DNA of 12,932 bases. It comes from Ruminococcus sp. UBA3855. GTDB taxonomy: Bacteria; Bacillota; Clostridia; Oscillospirales; Ruminococcaceae. Position 1 is the first letter of the stretch; each line of letters starts with the position of its first letter. Below, in pieces: positions 1 to 6,112 of this stretch. The stretch spans positions 1-12,932 of the forward strand of contig DGHF01000005.1 of assembly GCA_002392545.1 (NCBI GenBank). The letters are read 5' to 3'. A model generated the notes under the pieces. It did no database searches. It was not told where the DNA came from and saw only the letters and a program-made list of their open reading frames with translations. The position numbers were made by a program, and so were the translations under genes.

Positions 1-1146
1 GAACTCTGTCAACAGCTCCTGAAAGATTTTTTTGATGAATTAAGTCAAAGATTCGAACGGGTGCAATCCAGGCTTGACCGTCAGAATGGTGTTGGCTTAG
101 CCACTGTCGAGCCTGATTTTCCGGCGGAACGTGTTCAAAATGTCGCTGGTTCTCTCAATGATACCACGGTTTCAGATGAGACAATTCAAAGGCGGTGCAG
201 AAATGCCGTCTCCAATGTCGCCAATTCCATGCATGATGATTTCATCTGGACAAATGCGGAATTTCGGAGAAAGGCAGGTTTTTTTGTTGAAATTACTCGT
301 ACAACCGGAGCAAAAGCCTGTAAATGGTGTCAAGATGTTTCTGGTACGTTTATAGGCGATTATAACAACAAAGCCCTTCGTCAAGTTTTCAGAAGGCATG
401 ATAAATGTTCTTGTGTTATCACTTACTATTACAAGAGGTATTCTGCTTCAAAAAACATTGTAGAAACAACCAGAGTTACATTAAGTGGTACTACTACGAC
501 ATGGGAAGGGCAGGAGCAATATGAGATTTCAGAACTTTCAAAATATCAGCCTACTAGGTATACCCTTGAACAAGCTGAAGCTATCGAACGCAAAGGACTT
601 GCCAAACTTGGCTTTATTAAAGAAGGGGAAAAAATTGTATACAACAAGGTGAAGGCGGAAGAGTACTTGGAAGGCTTGACAACGGGCGAAAATGGTGGTA
701 GAATAAGTACAGGCGGAAAAATTACAGACAGAAACTTCATGTATTATGAAAATTTCGAAAAACAGGCTAGAAGTTTTTATGATGCTCGTGTAAAAGGTGG
801 AGACTTCGATGTGAAAAGCATTGCTGAAAACACTGGTTTTGATTACGAAGATGTTTTGGCTATCAAAAAGCACCTTATGGAAGAAGAACACCTATTTGCA
901 GATGGCACAATTCACAAATTTGACCCAAGTATTGATATTGCTTTAGCTTGGCAAAGATTGATGAAAGGAGAACAACAAGAAATTGACATTCTTCTTTTGA
1001 ATCACGAACTTAGGGAATTAAGGTACATTCAAAAAACAGGTTGCGATTACGAAACAGCGCATAAATACTCCAGCCAAAAATATGATTGGGAAAGTGCTAT
1101 ACCATTGTTTAACGAAACGGATAGCATTGACACAAGTTTGTTGTAA
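1..1146 (+). CDS. MuF/SPP1 gp7-like minor head protein with C-terminal toxin-like domain (5' truncated)
   Basis: The reading frame is open from base 1, so the N-terminus lies outside the window; 381 codons are visible. The GTG at 61 is probably internal. Counting from base 1, a zinc-ligand-like set, Cys107-x-x-Cys110 and His133-x-x-Cys136-x-Cys138, matches the cysteine/histidine signature of MuF (SPP1 gp7-type) minor head proteins, which sit near the portal and can be injected with the DNA. After about residue 160 the protein continues for about 220 residues that a plain minor head protein would not need. This part has a linker with a GGRISTGGK stretch, then an alpha-helical, charged domain with His335-Glu336-Leu-Arg-Glu339 and a downstream Ala-His354. 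Firmicute temperate phages are known to carry MuF proteins with polymorphic toxin tips, and this layout fits. I do not recognise the toxin family. HELRE resembles but does not match the zincin HExxH motif. The 3' half looks more A/T-rich than the capsid genes. The MuF call is good; the toxin role is inference. Confidence 0.8.
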   Translation, partial: ELCQQLLKDFFDELSQRFERVQSRLDRQNGVGLATVEPDFPAERVQNVAGSLNDTTVSDETIQRRCRNAVSNVANSMHDDFIWTNAEFRRKAGFFVEITRTTGAKACKWCQDVSGTFIGDYNNKALRQVFRRHDKCSCVITYYYKRYSASKNIVETTRVTLSGTTTTWEGQEQYEISELSKYQPTRYTLEQAEAIERKGLAKLGFIKEGEKIVYNKVKAEEYLEGLTTGENGGRISTGGKITDRNFMYYENFEKQARSFYDARVKGGDFDVKSIAENTGFDYEDVLAIKKHLMEEEHLFADGTIHKFDPSIDIALAWQRLMKGEQQEIDILLLNHELRELRYIQKTGCDYETAHKYSSQKYDWESAIPLFNETDSIDTSLL

Positions 1147-1164
1147 AAAATAGCAGGTGGTAAT

Positions 1165-1413
1165 ATGATGGTTTTGCTTCAGCTGATTTCTTTAGAAAAT
1201 GGGTTTGTTACTTATGAATATAGCCGAAGTAATGGCGAAAAAATCGGGACAGTGACGGTTGAAATCGCAAATAAAGAGAATGTTTCATTTGAATTTTACC
1301 CAGAATCTGAATTTAAGAAATTTTGTACATTCACAGCATACACAATCGGGGCAATTTATAAATTTATCCGTGAGAATAATTTCCCTGATAAATATACTTA
1401 TGCTTCTGGTTGA
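1165..1413 (+). CDS. Small protein after the MuF toxin-like gene; candidate immunity protein
   Basis: This gene encodes 82 residues and starts at ATG 1165, 18 bases after the minor head stop, with AGGTGG at about 1155-1160 as ribosome binding site. A second ATG follows at once. The product appears soluble and mixed alpha/beta. It opens with a strand-rich part (LLQLISLENGFVTYEYS, then GTVTVEIA and VSFEFYP) and ends with a probable helix (TIGAIYKFIRENN) and a Tyr-rich tail. It has no signal peptide and no convincing membrane helix. I do not recognise a named family. A short, co-directional gene directly behind a polymorphic toxin is the usual place for the cognate immunity gene, so that is the leading hypothesis. 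It could also be an unrelated phage moron. The gene is clear; its role is inferred from position only. Confidence 0.7.
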   Translation: MMVLLQLISLENGFVTYEYSRSNGEKIGTVTVEIANKENVSFEFYPESEFKKFCTFTAYTIGAIYKFIRENNFPDKYTYASG

Positions 1414-1474
1414 GAGTAAGAAAACAAAAATAACCCCATTTCGGAAGGTGGGAAGGGGGGGAAAGGAAGAATTG

Positions 1475-1627
1475 ATGGAAGATAGTAAGTTAAAAAAATA
1501 CTCTACTTTCGAACTCGTAGAAGAATTGCGTGGACGAGAGGGAGTAGAAACTACTATTGCTGCCCCTTACGAACAGACCAATGTAACAGTAAATGGGGCT
1601 GCTGTTGTCTTGATTATAACAGATTAG
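1475..1627 (+). CDS. BC1881-family small phage protein
   Basis: This 50-residue protein starts at ATG 1475, with the purine-rich GAAAGGAAG (1461-1469) as ribosome binding site. The same frame is open further upstream to 1259, but that part overlaps the preceding gene and lacks a good start. The sequence has a KKYSTFELVEELRGREGVE segment followed by an APYE turn and a beta-strand-like tail ending VVLIITD. This matches the BC1881 family, tiny phage proteins of unknown function with a 'ST-ELV-EL-REGVE' core. Its final four bases overlap the end of the KTSC gene on the other strand. Being in the toxin-adjacent accessory stretch it could belong to the toxin cassette, but BC1881-like genes also occur elsewhere in phages without toxins. 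Family assignment is from memory of the motif. Confidence 0.7.
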   Translation: MEDSKLKKYSTFELVEELRGREGVETTIAAPYEQTNVTVNGAAVVLIITD

Positions 1628-1830
1628 CGGATTCTACGAGAGATATAGTTTTTCTTGATATGCGTATTAAAATAATTGCCTTTCGAAGGTGCATTTAAAA
1701 ATTGCTGATACTTTATCAGGGGAACACCTTGATATGCGTAAATTTGACCAGAACGGAAAGCCACTACTAAAGTTCCGTTTTCATATCCAACGCTTGCGAT
1801 ATTAGTTGAAACAACTGGAATCATTTTCAT
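1624..1830 (-). CDS. KTSC-domain protein
   Basis: This gene encodes 68 residues on the reverse strand, opposite to all surrounding phage genes. The start (ATG, complement of 1828-1830) has a GAAGGTGAG ribosome binding site just upstream. The protein is one KTSC domain from end to end. It begins with a 'V-S-I-SVGYE' strand, continues with LVVAFRSGQIYAYQGVP, and ends with the characteristic NAPSKGNYFN and a basic Tyr/Arg tail. KTSC proteins are small and of unknown biochemical function, and they are frequent in phages and mobile elements. The stop codon overlaps the BC1881 stop by four bases, tail to tail. With its own promoter and opposite orientation it behaves like a moron, able to be expressed in the lysogen while the late operon is silent. 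The family call is solid; the lysogenic expression is inference. Confidence 0.85.
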   Translation of the reverse strand: MKMIPVVSTNIASVGYENGTLVVAFRSGQIYAYQGVPLIKYQQFLNAPSKGNYFNTHIKKNYISRRIR

Positions 1831-1865
1831 GTTCTCACCTTCTTTCTCCTTCCATGCATACCCAT

Positions 1866-1894
1866 ATTATAACATAAGCCGACAGAAAAAGCAA
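1866..1894 (-). promoter_or_regulatory. Sigma-A-type promoter of the KTSC gene
   Basis: On the reverse strand, a -35 box TTGCTT (complement of 1889-1894) is followed by a 17-base spacer and a perfect -10 box TATAAT (complement of 1866-1871). A TGn extended -10 sits just ahead of the -10 box. The boxes lie about 36 bases before the KTSC start codon, leaving room for a short leader with the ribosome binding site. No comparable promoter facing right was found in this gap. Confidence 0.75.
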
Positions 1895-1903
1895 ATATCT
1901 TTG

Positions 1904-1929
1904 AAACCGCTCCGAAATGAGGGCGGTTT
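1904..1929. other. Inverted repeat, possible weak terminator, ahead of the HNH gene
   Basis: AAACCGC (1904-1910) pairs with GCGGTTT (1923-1929) around a 12-base loop. On the rightward transcript the stem is followed by T, C, T only, so the U-tract is short. It sits between the KTSC promoter and the HNH ribosome binding site. It may attenuate transcription coming from the toxin region, or shield one direction from the other. Terminator function is uncertain. Confidence 0.4.
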
Positions 1930-1954
1930 TCTCATGCCTGAAAGGAGCTGAAAA

Positions 1955-2293
1955 ATGCCGAAACTGAATCTCAGACCAGACCACAACGGCACGCAGAGGG
2001 CGCAGTTTGACTCCAACAAAAAGCGGATTTATGCCACGCAGAAAATTTGCGGAATCTGTGGAGCACCTGTGGACTTCAAATTCAAGTTTCCCCATCCGTT
2101 AAGCCCTTGCATTGACCACATTATCCCAGTTTCAAAGGGGGGGCATCCGTCTGACATCAGCAATTTGCAGTTGGCTCACATGACTTGCAACCGCCAAAAG
2201 TCGGACAAACTGGTCATGAAACAGGATTTCAGGGAAACGGAAATTGTGTCAAATCGGGAATTGCCGTTGACTTTTGACTGGAAAAATTTGTGA
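1955..2293 (+). CDS. Phage HNH endonuclease
   Basis: This gene encodes 112 residues from ATG 1955, with AAAGGAG at 1941-1947. The HNH fold is evident. CGICG (a CxxC zinc knuckle half, about residues 29-32) is followed by CIDHIIPVSKGG with the catalytic Asp-His. Next come the NLQL segment with the central Asn, and HMTCNRQKSDK, which holds the final His and the second metal-ligand Cys. It is not a homing endonuclease fused to another domain; it is the small free-standing type found next to terminases in many siphophages. There, HNH proteins such as HK97 gp74 stimulate terminase cleavage at cos sites. It ends 22 bases before terL and is co-directional, fitting a role in genome packaging. A small terminase subunit is not visible in the window. 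Confidence 0.9.
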   Translation: MPKLNLRPDHNGTQRAQFDSNKKRIYATQKICGICGAPVDFKFKFPHPLSPCIDHIIPVSKGGHPSDISNLQLAHMTCNRQKSDKLVMKQDFRETEIVSNRELPLTFDWKNL

Positions 2294-2315
2294 TACGTCA
2301 GAAAGGGGCTTGCAT

Positions 2316-3731
2316 ATGAGCGAAATCAGGCTCGGACGGCAGACCCCGACTGTTTCGGTGGTCTTGCCTTACAAGGAATCCAAGGGCAGTGAAGCAGTTG
2401 CAATTTACAACCAATCCGGAAGAACTGCGATGCAATGGCAGGAGCTGTTGATTGAAGATATGATGGCGGTGGATGAGTCGGGCTTGTGGGTGCATATGAA
2501 ATTCGCCTATTCCGTTCCACGGCGAAACGGTAAATCTGAACTGCTCATTATGCGGACTTTGTGGGCGGTCACTCATGGAGAAAAAACGCTCTACACCGCT
2601 CACAGGGTGACGACTTCTCACAACGCATGGGAGAAAATCATTGACCGACTGGCAAAAGCTGGCTATGTAGAAGGTGACGACTTCGAAACAAAAAAACAAC
2701 GTGGCGCAGAAGTTATCAAGATGCTGGACGGCTCAGGCGGTGAAATCCAGTTCCGAACTCGCTCCACAAAAGGCGGACTCGGTGAAGGGTATGACTTGCT
2801 TATCATTGACGAGGCGCAGGAATACACCGCCGACCAAGAAACCGCCCTGAAATATATCGTGACCGATTCCCCAAATCCGCAAACTATCATGTGCGGAACT
2901 CCGCCGACTGCCGTTTCATCCGGCACGGTGTTCCTGAATCTGCGGAAAAGCATTCTGACAGGAAAAACGGATTCCGCCGGATGGGCGGAATGGAGCGTTC
3001 CTGCCATGTCCGACACGTCCAATGTTGACTTGTGGTATGAAACAAACCCGTCTCTTGGGACAATTCTCACGGAAAGAACCATTCGGGACGAACTCGGAGA
3101 AGACAAAACAGACGATAATATCCAAAGATTGGGCTTATGGATTCGGTATAATCAGAAGTCCGCTATTTCTGGCAAGGACTGGGAGCTGTTACAGCTTGAC
3201 AGACCGCCGAAAATTCCCGAAATCCGCTTGTTTTATGGTGTCAAGTATGCGAAAAATTCGGGGAATGTGTCGCTTTCCGTTGCCGTCAAAACGTCTGAAA
3301 ACAAAATATTTGTGGAGTCCATTGACTGCCGTCCAGTGCGTGACGGAAATCAATGGATTATTTCGTATCTGCGGAATGTCCATGCTGAAAAAGTCGCCAT
3401 TGACGGGGCTGGAAATCAAGATATTCTGGTGAACGAAATGAAAGATGCTGGTGTTAAATGCAAGCCCATCCTTCCAACGGTTCGGGACGTGCAACAGGCA
3501 AATGCAATTTTCGAACAGAAACTCTTTGCAAAAGAGATTTGTCACAAGAATCAGCCGTCTTTGACTCAGGCTGTCACTAATGCCGAACATCGAGCTATTG
3601 GCAATGGGGGCGGTTTCGGTTACAATTCCATTCTGGAGGGGGCGGACGTGTCCTTGCTGGAATCGGTTTCACTCGCTCATTGGTTAGCAGTGACCGCCAA
3701 AGAAAGGCGGAAACAAAGAATTTTTTATTGA
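2316..3731 (+). CDS. terL: Terminase large subunit
   Basis: This gene encodes 471 residues. I chose ATG 2316 because GAAAGGGG (2301-2308) stands just before it; an upstream in-frame start at 2274 would overlap the HNH gene. The ATPase half has an adenine-binding Q region (MQWQELL), Walker A SVPRRNGKS (residues 66-74, Lys73), Walker B LLIIDEAQE (Asp165, Glu166) and coupling motif CGTPP (193-197). The C-terminal half is an RNase H-like nuclease. Acidic residues are visible at AIDGAG (Asp363) and near the end (EGADVSLL, Asp444). The first nuclease strand reads YGVKYAKNSGN (about 306-316), where many relatives have an Asp, so one metal ligand is not obvious. The enzyme cuts and pumps DNA into the prohead through the portal. 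Length is normal for HK97-type siphophages. No portal gene follows, which is unusual. Confidence 0.95.
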   Translation: MSEIRLGRQTPTVSVVLPYKESKGSEAVAIYNQSGRTAMQWQELLIEDMMAVDESGLWVHMKFAYSVPRRNGKSELLIMRTLWAVTHGEKTLYTAHRVTTSHNAWEKIIDRLAKAGYVEGDDFETKKQRGAEVIKMLDGSGGEIQFRTRSTKGGLGEGYDLLIIDEAQEYTADQETALKYIVTDSPNPQTIMCGTPPTAVSSGTVFLNLRKSILTGKTDSAGWAEWSVPAMSDTSNVDLWYETNPSLGTILTERTIRDELGEDKTDDNIQRLGLWIRYNQKSAISGKDWELLQLDRPPKIPEIRLFYGVKYAKNSGNVSLSVAVKTSENKIFVESIDCRPVRDGNQWIISYLRNVHAEKVAIDGAGNQDILVNEMKDAGVKCKPILPTVRDVQQANAIFEQKLFAKEICHKNQPSLTQAVTNAEHRAIGNGGGFGYNSILEGADVSLLESVSLAHWLAVTAKERRKQRIFY

Positions 3732-3742
3732 GGTGAAAAAAT

Positions 3743-4003
3743 ATGAATTTTGGGAAAGCAATTGAAGCCCTGAAAGATGGGCATAAGGTAGCAAGAAGAG
3801 GCTGGAACGGAAAGAATATGTTTCTCTTTCTTGCAAAGGGGTCTGACCTGAATCGCTGTATCTATGACAAGAATTTCCCATACAGCGTAGATATGTCATC
3901 TTGTGTTGACAGTATCTGCATGAAGACAGCACAAAATACCATTGTTGTAGGCTGGCTTGCAAGTCAGACAGATATGCTGGCGGACGACTGGAAAATTGTT
4001 TAA
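3743..4003 (+). CDS. tad2: Tad2-like (DUF2829) protein, candidate anti-Thoeris sponge
   Basis: This gene encodes 86 residues from ATG 3743; its ribosome binding site GAGGTG (3730-3735) overlaps the terL stop. The full length matches DUF2829. The N-terminal part is a 'NFGKAIEALKDGHKVAR' helix running into GWNGKNMFLFL (residues 20-30). The C-terminal part has the hallmark GWLASQTDM (70-78) and an acidic ADDW end (80-83). DUF2829 proteins include Tad2 from Bacillus phage SPO1, which binds the cyclic ADP-ribose isomer made by Thoeris TIR proteins and so blocks ThsA activation. No enzyme activity is expected; it acts as a cytosolic ligand sponge. It lies between terL and scaffold, co-transcribed with late genes, which is late for an anti-defence protein unless there is read-through or an unseen promoter. 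The family call is strong. Which signal molecule it binds, if any, is unknown; related members bind other nucleotides. Confidence 0.85.
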   Translation: MNFGKAIEALKDGHKVARRGWNGKNMFLFLAKGSDLNRCIYDKNFPYSVDMSSCVDSICMKTAQNTIVVGWLASQTDMLADDWKIV

Positions 4004-4021
4004 CTGAAAGGAGTTTTGAAA

Positions 4022-4468
4022 ATGGAAACAGGAACAAATCAGGCTGAATTTCAGCCAATTACAACGCAGGAAGCCCTTGACGGCATTCTTGCGGAACATG
4101 ACAAGCAGTTCGAAAATTGGAAGTCTCCTGAACAGATTCAGGCAGATTCCGACAAGCTCACAACAAAAGTCACCACGTTGACAGCCAAAGTTGACGAACT
4201 CAAACAGCAACTCGCAACCGCTCAGGCGAACGCTGACAGTCAGAATCTTGTCAACCTGAAAATGAAAATTGCACACGAAAAGGGCATTCCTTTTGAATTG
4301 GCAGAACGTCTCAACGGTGCGACAGAGGACGAAATCAGACAGGATGCGGAAACATTCGCAAAGTTTACGGTTCAAAAACGTGTTCCGCCAACTTTCCGCT
4401 CCAATGACGGCAAACTTTCTGGCAATGCCTCTCTTGTAGAATTGCTGCACGGACTGAAAAATAATTAA
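4022..4468 (+). CDS. Phage capsid scaffolding protein
   Basis: This gene encodes 148 residues. ATG 4022 is preferred over the TTG at 4016 because AAAGGAG (4007-4013) is well spaced from it. The protein is hydrophilic and mostly helical. An N-terminal stretch with a QEALDGILAEHDKQFENWK helix is followed by a coiled coil (about residues 39-72, rich in Lys/Leu/Thr/Gln: KLTTKVTTLTAKVDELKQQL). The C-terminal part is a globular, charged region ending in SLVELLHGLKNN. A small coiled-coil protein immediately before the capsid gene is the standard scaffold of Firmicute siphophages (the DUF4355-like group). It would guide capsid assembly inside the prohead and then leave. The capsid gene starts 17 bases later. 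Confidence 0.85.
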   Translation: METGTNQAEFQPITTQEALDGILAEHDKQFENWKSPEQIQADSDKLTTKVTTLTAKVDELKQQLATAQANADSQNLVNLKMKIAHEKGIPFELAERLNGATEDEIRQDAETFAKFTVQKRVPPTFRSNDGKLSGNASLVELLHGLKNN

Positions 4469-4485
4469 ATGGAGGTATTTCAATT

Positions 4486-5379
4486 ATGGCTACGATTACA
4501 ACCAAAGGGACTTTGTTCAATTCTGAACTGACAAACGAACTTTTTAACAAGGTAAAGGGACATTCTGCCCTTGCGAAACTCTGCGGACAGTCCCCCATGC
4601 CGTTCGCTGGGACGGATACTTTCACTTTTGCGATGGACGGAGAAATTGCAATTGTCGGGGAAGGCGGTCAGAAGCCTGCCGGTGATGCAAGTTTTGATGT
4701 TATCACCATCAAGCCACTGAAAGTCGTATATCAGCACCGCCTGACTGACGAATTTATCCACCTCGCAGAAGAAAAACAGATTCCCTATCTGAGTGCTTTC
4801 ACGGACGGTTTCGCTAAAAAAATTGCAAGAGGTTTTGACATTATGGCGATTCATGGAGTCAATCCGGCTGACAATACTGCTTCTGCTATCATCGGAAACA
4901 ACTGTTTCAGCAAAACAATCACTGCGACTGCAAGCGTTATCACTTACGATGCAGATGCTCCGGATGATGTGCTTGACCTTGCAGTCTATCCTATCCGTGA
5001 CAATGGCGAAATTACTGGTATTGCTATGTCTCCGGTGATGGCTTCCGACATTGGTCGCATGAAAACCACAGACAGCAACCTTTCCATTTATCCCGAATTC
5101 CGTTTCGGCGGTTCTCCGTCTGCGTTCAACGGCATTCCGCTGAATGTCAACAGTACAGTTTCTTTCGGAAACAGCAAAATCCGTGCCATTGTGGGCGATT
5201 TCGCTAATGCGTTCCGTTGGGGATTCGCTGAACAGATTCCGCTGGAGATTATCGAATACGGCGACCCCGACGGTCAGGGCGACTTGAAACGGCTCAATCA
5301 GATTGTACTCCGCTCTGAGGCTTATATTGGCTGGGGAATTCTTGATAATCAGGCATTTTCTAAGATTGTCGCTGAATAA
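4486..5379 (+). CDS. Major capsid protein, HK97 fold
   Basis: This gene encodes 297 residues from ATG 4486, with GGAGG at about 4471-4475. The features are those of HK97-fold capsid proteins lacking a fused delta scaffold domain. The N-terminal arm leads into a LAKLCGQSPMPFAGTDTF segment. A strand with GEGGQKPAGDASFD (about residues 59-72) corresponds to the E-loop region, followed by the spine helix region IPYLSAFTDGFAKKIARGFD. Late in the protein is the P-domain/A-domain pattern with FRFGGSPSAFNGIPL and FANAFRWGFAEQIPL. It ends YIGWGILDNQAFSKI, the usual terminal strand. It forms the icosahedral shell on the separate scaffold encoded just before. Its stop (TAA 5377-5379) shares a base with the next start, indicating translational coupling. 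Confidence 0.93.
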   Translation: MATITTKGTLFNSELTNELFNKVKGHSALAKLCGQSPMPFAGTDTFTFAMDGEIAIVGEGGQKPAGDASFDVITIKPLKVVYQHRLTDEFIHLAEEKQIPYLSAFTDGFAKKIARGFDIMAIHGVNPADNTASAIIGNNCFSKTITATASVITYDADAPDDVLDLAVYPIRDNGEITGIAMSPVMASDIGRMKTTDSNLSIYPEFRFGGSPSAFNGIPLNVNSTVSFGNSKIRAIVGDFANAFRWGFAEQIPLEIIEYGDPDGQGDLKRLNQIVLRSEAYIGWGILDNQAFSKIVAE

Positions 5380-5786
5380 TGGGCGCAGTTTATGCGAATG
5401 TGAGCGATATTCAGGCAATCGGGAAATCGCTCACGGCGCAACAAATGGAATCGGCGGAAGTTCTGCTTGTACAGGCTTCCGCTAAATTGCGGACGATTGC
5501 AAAAAAATACGGCAATGACCTTGACAGCATGATTGCAGAAGATGAGGATTTTGGGCTTGCTGTCAAAGTCGCTGTCATTCAGGCGGTTTGTCGGGCTTTG
5601 GATGCTGTCAATCAGTCCTCCACTGTTTCCGGCGGTACGGAATCCATCGGAGCTTACAGTCTGACAACCACCTATTTAAATGGCGGACAGTCGCTTTATT
5701 TTCTAAAAAACGAACTCAAAGACCTTGGTTTGATTCGCCAACATTATGGAGCGATTGAAATTTATGATGTGGGTGGTGAGAATTGA
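5379..5786 (+). CDS. Head-tail connector, Gp19/Gp15/Gp42 (gp6-like adaptor) family
   Basis: This gene encodes 135 residues, starting in a TAATG overlap with the capsid stop. The N-terminal two thirds are helical (YANVSDIQAIGKSL, SAEVLLVQASAKLRTIAKKYG, AVKVAVIQAVCRALD), followed by a strand-rich part with GAYSLTTTYLNGG and a C-terminal acidic tail. This helix bundle followed by a short beta region matches the phage Gp19/Gp15/Gp42 connector family, equivalent to HK97 gp6 or SPP1 gp15. That protein forms the ring under the portal. Its position directly after the capsid gene agrees. It has no ribosome binding site of note, so translation probably depends on capsid translation. Confidence 0.85.
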   Translation: MGAVYANVSDIQAIGKSLTAQQMESAEVLLVQASAKLRTIAKKYGNDLDSMIAEDEDFGLAVKVAVIQAVCRALDAVNQSSTVSGGTESIGAYSLTTTYLNGGQSLYFLKNELKDLGLIRQHYGAIEIYDVGGEN

Positions 5787-6112
5787 TGTTTACCAATTCA
5801 GAATGTTGCACGGTCTGGGAAAAGACCATTCAAGACCACATGGAAGTCTATGTGCCTCATGTTTTCTATGATGTGTACTGTCAGGAAACGACGGCACAAA
5901 CCGTCCAGAATACCAGTCGTGAACCCAATGACGGCTATCTGTTCATCATCCATCAATCAAAAATTCCATATATGCCCAAGAAAGACGATAAAATCATGTT
6001 AGGAGCGTTTTTTGAAGATATTCCGCAAAAAGAGGCTTTAACTGTCTCAGAAGTGCGGAATTTCTTGTTCGGTTCATGGAATGTCAGACACATTGAGGTG
6101 ATAGCGAATTGA
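5786..6112 (+). CDS. Head-closure/stopper-type connector protein (DUF6751-like)
   Basis: This gene encodes 108 residues. ATG 5786 overlaps the previous TGA by one base (TGATG), and GGTGAG at about 5775-5780 serves as ribosome binding site. The protein contains an early 'CTVWEKT...HVFYDVYCQET' segment and a beta-rich middle (DGYLFIIHQSKIPYMPKKDDKIMLGAF), ending HIEVIAN. A 'P-K-DD-IMLG' strand-turn pattern is typical of small beta-barrel head-completion proteins (SPP1 gp16 / HK97 gp7-like stoppers). I recall similar sequences annotated as DUF6751. Function is assigned mainly by order: second gene after the capsid, ahead of the tail-completion protein. The family name is less certain than the role. 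Confidence 0.7.
   Translation: MFTNSECCTVWEKTIQDHMEVYVPHVFYDVYCQETTAQTVQNTSREPNDGYLFIIHQSKIPYMPKKDDKIMLGAFFEDIPQKEALTVSEVRNFLFGSWNVRHIEVIAN

Noticed and set aside
1003..1017. Zincin metalloprotease call for the toxin-like tip
   Set aside because: The motif is HELRE, not HExxH, and no confident third ligand can be named; it is left unassigned.
1435..1452. Small hairpin CCCATTT/AGGTGGG after the candidate immunity gene
   Set aside because: It needs two G-U pairs and is followed by a G-tract instead of a U-tract, so it is not a convincing terminator.
1259..1474. N-terminal extension of the BC1881 gene to 1259
   Set aside because: It overlaps the preceding 82-residue gene in another frame; the ribosome binding site and family length support the start at 1475.
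2274..2315. Earlier start for terL
   Set aside because: It lies within the end of the HNH gene without a ribosome binding site, whereas ATG 2316 has a good one.
3896..4483. Reverse-strand open frame of 195 codons opposite the Tad2-like and scaffold genes
   Set aside because: It has Phe/Cys/Arg-rich shadow composition and no start signals; both forward genes here match known families.
4480..5418. Long reverse-strand open frame of 312 codons opposite the capsid gene
   Set aside because: It mirrors the major capsid gene, has a Ser/Arg/Asn-rich unstructured composition, lacks a ribosome binding site and spans several real forward genes' boundaries.
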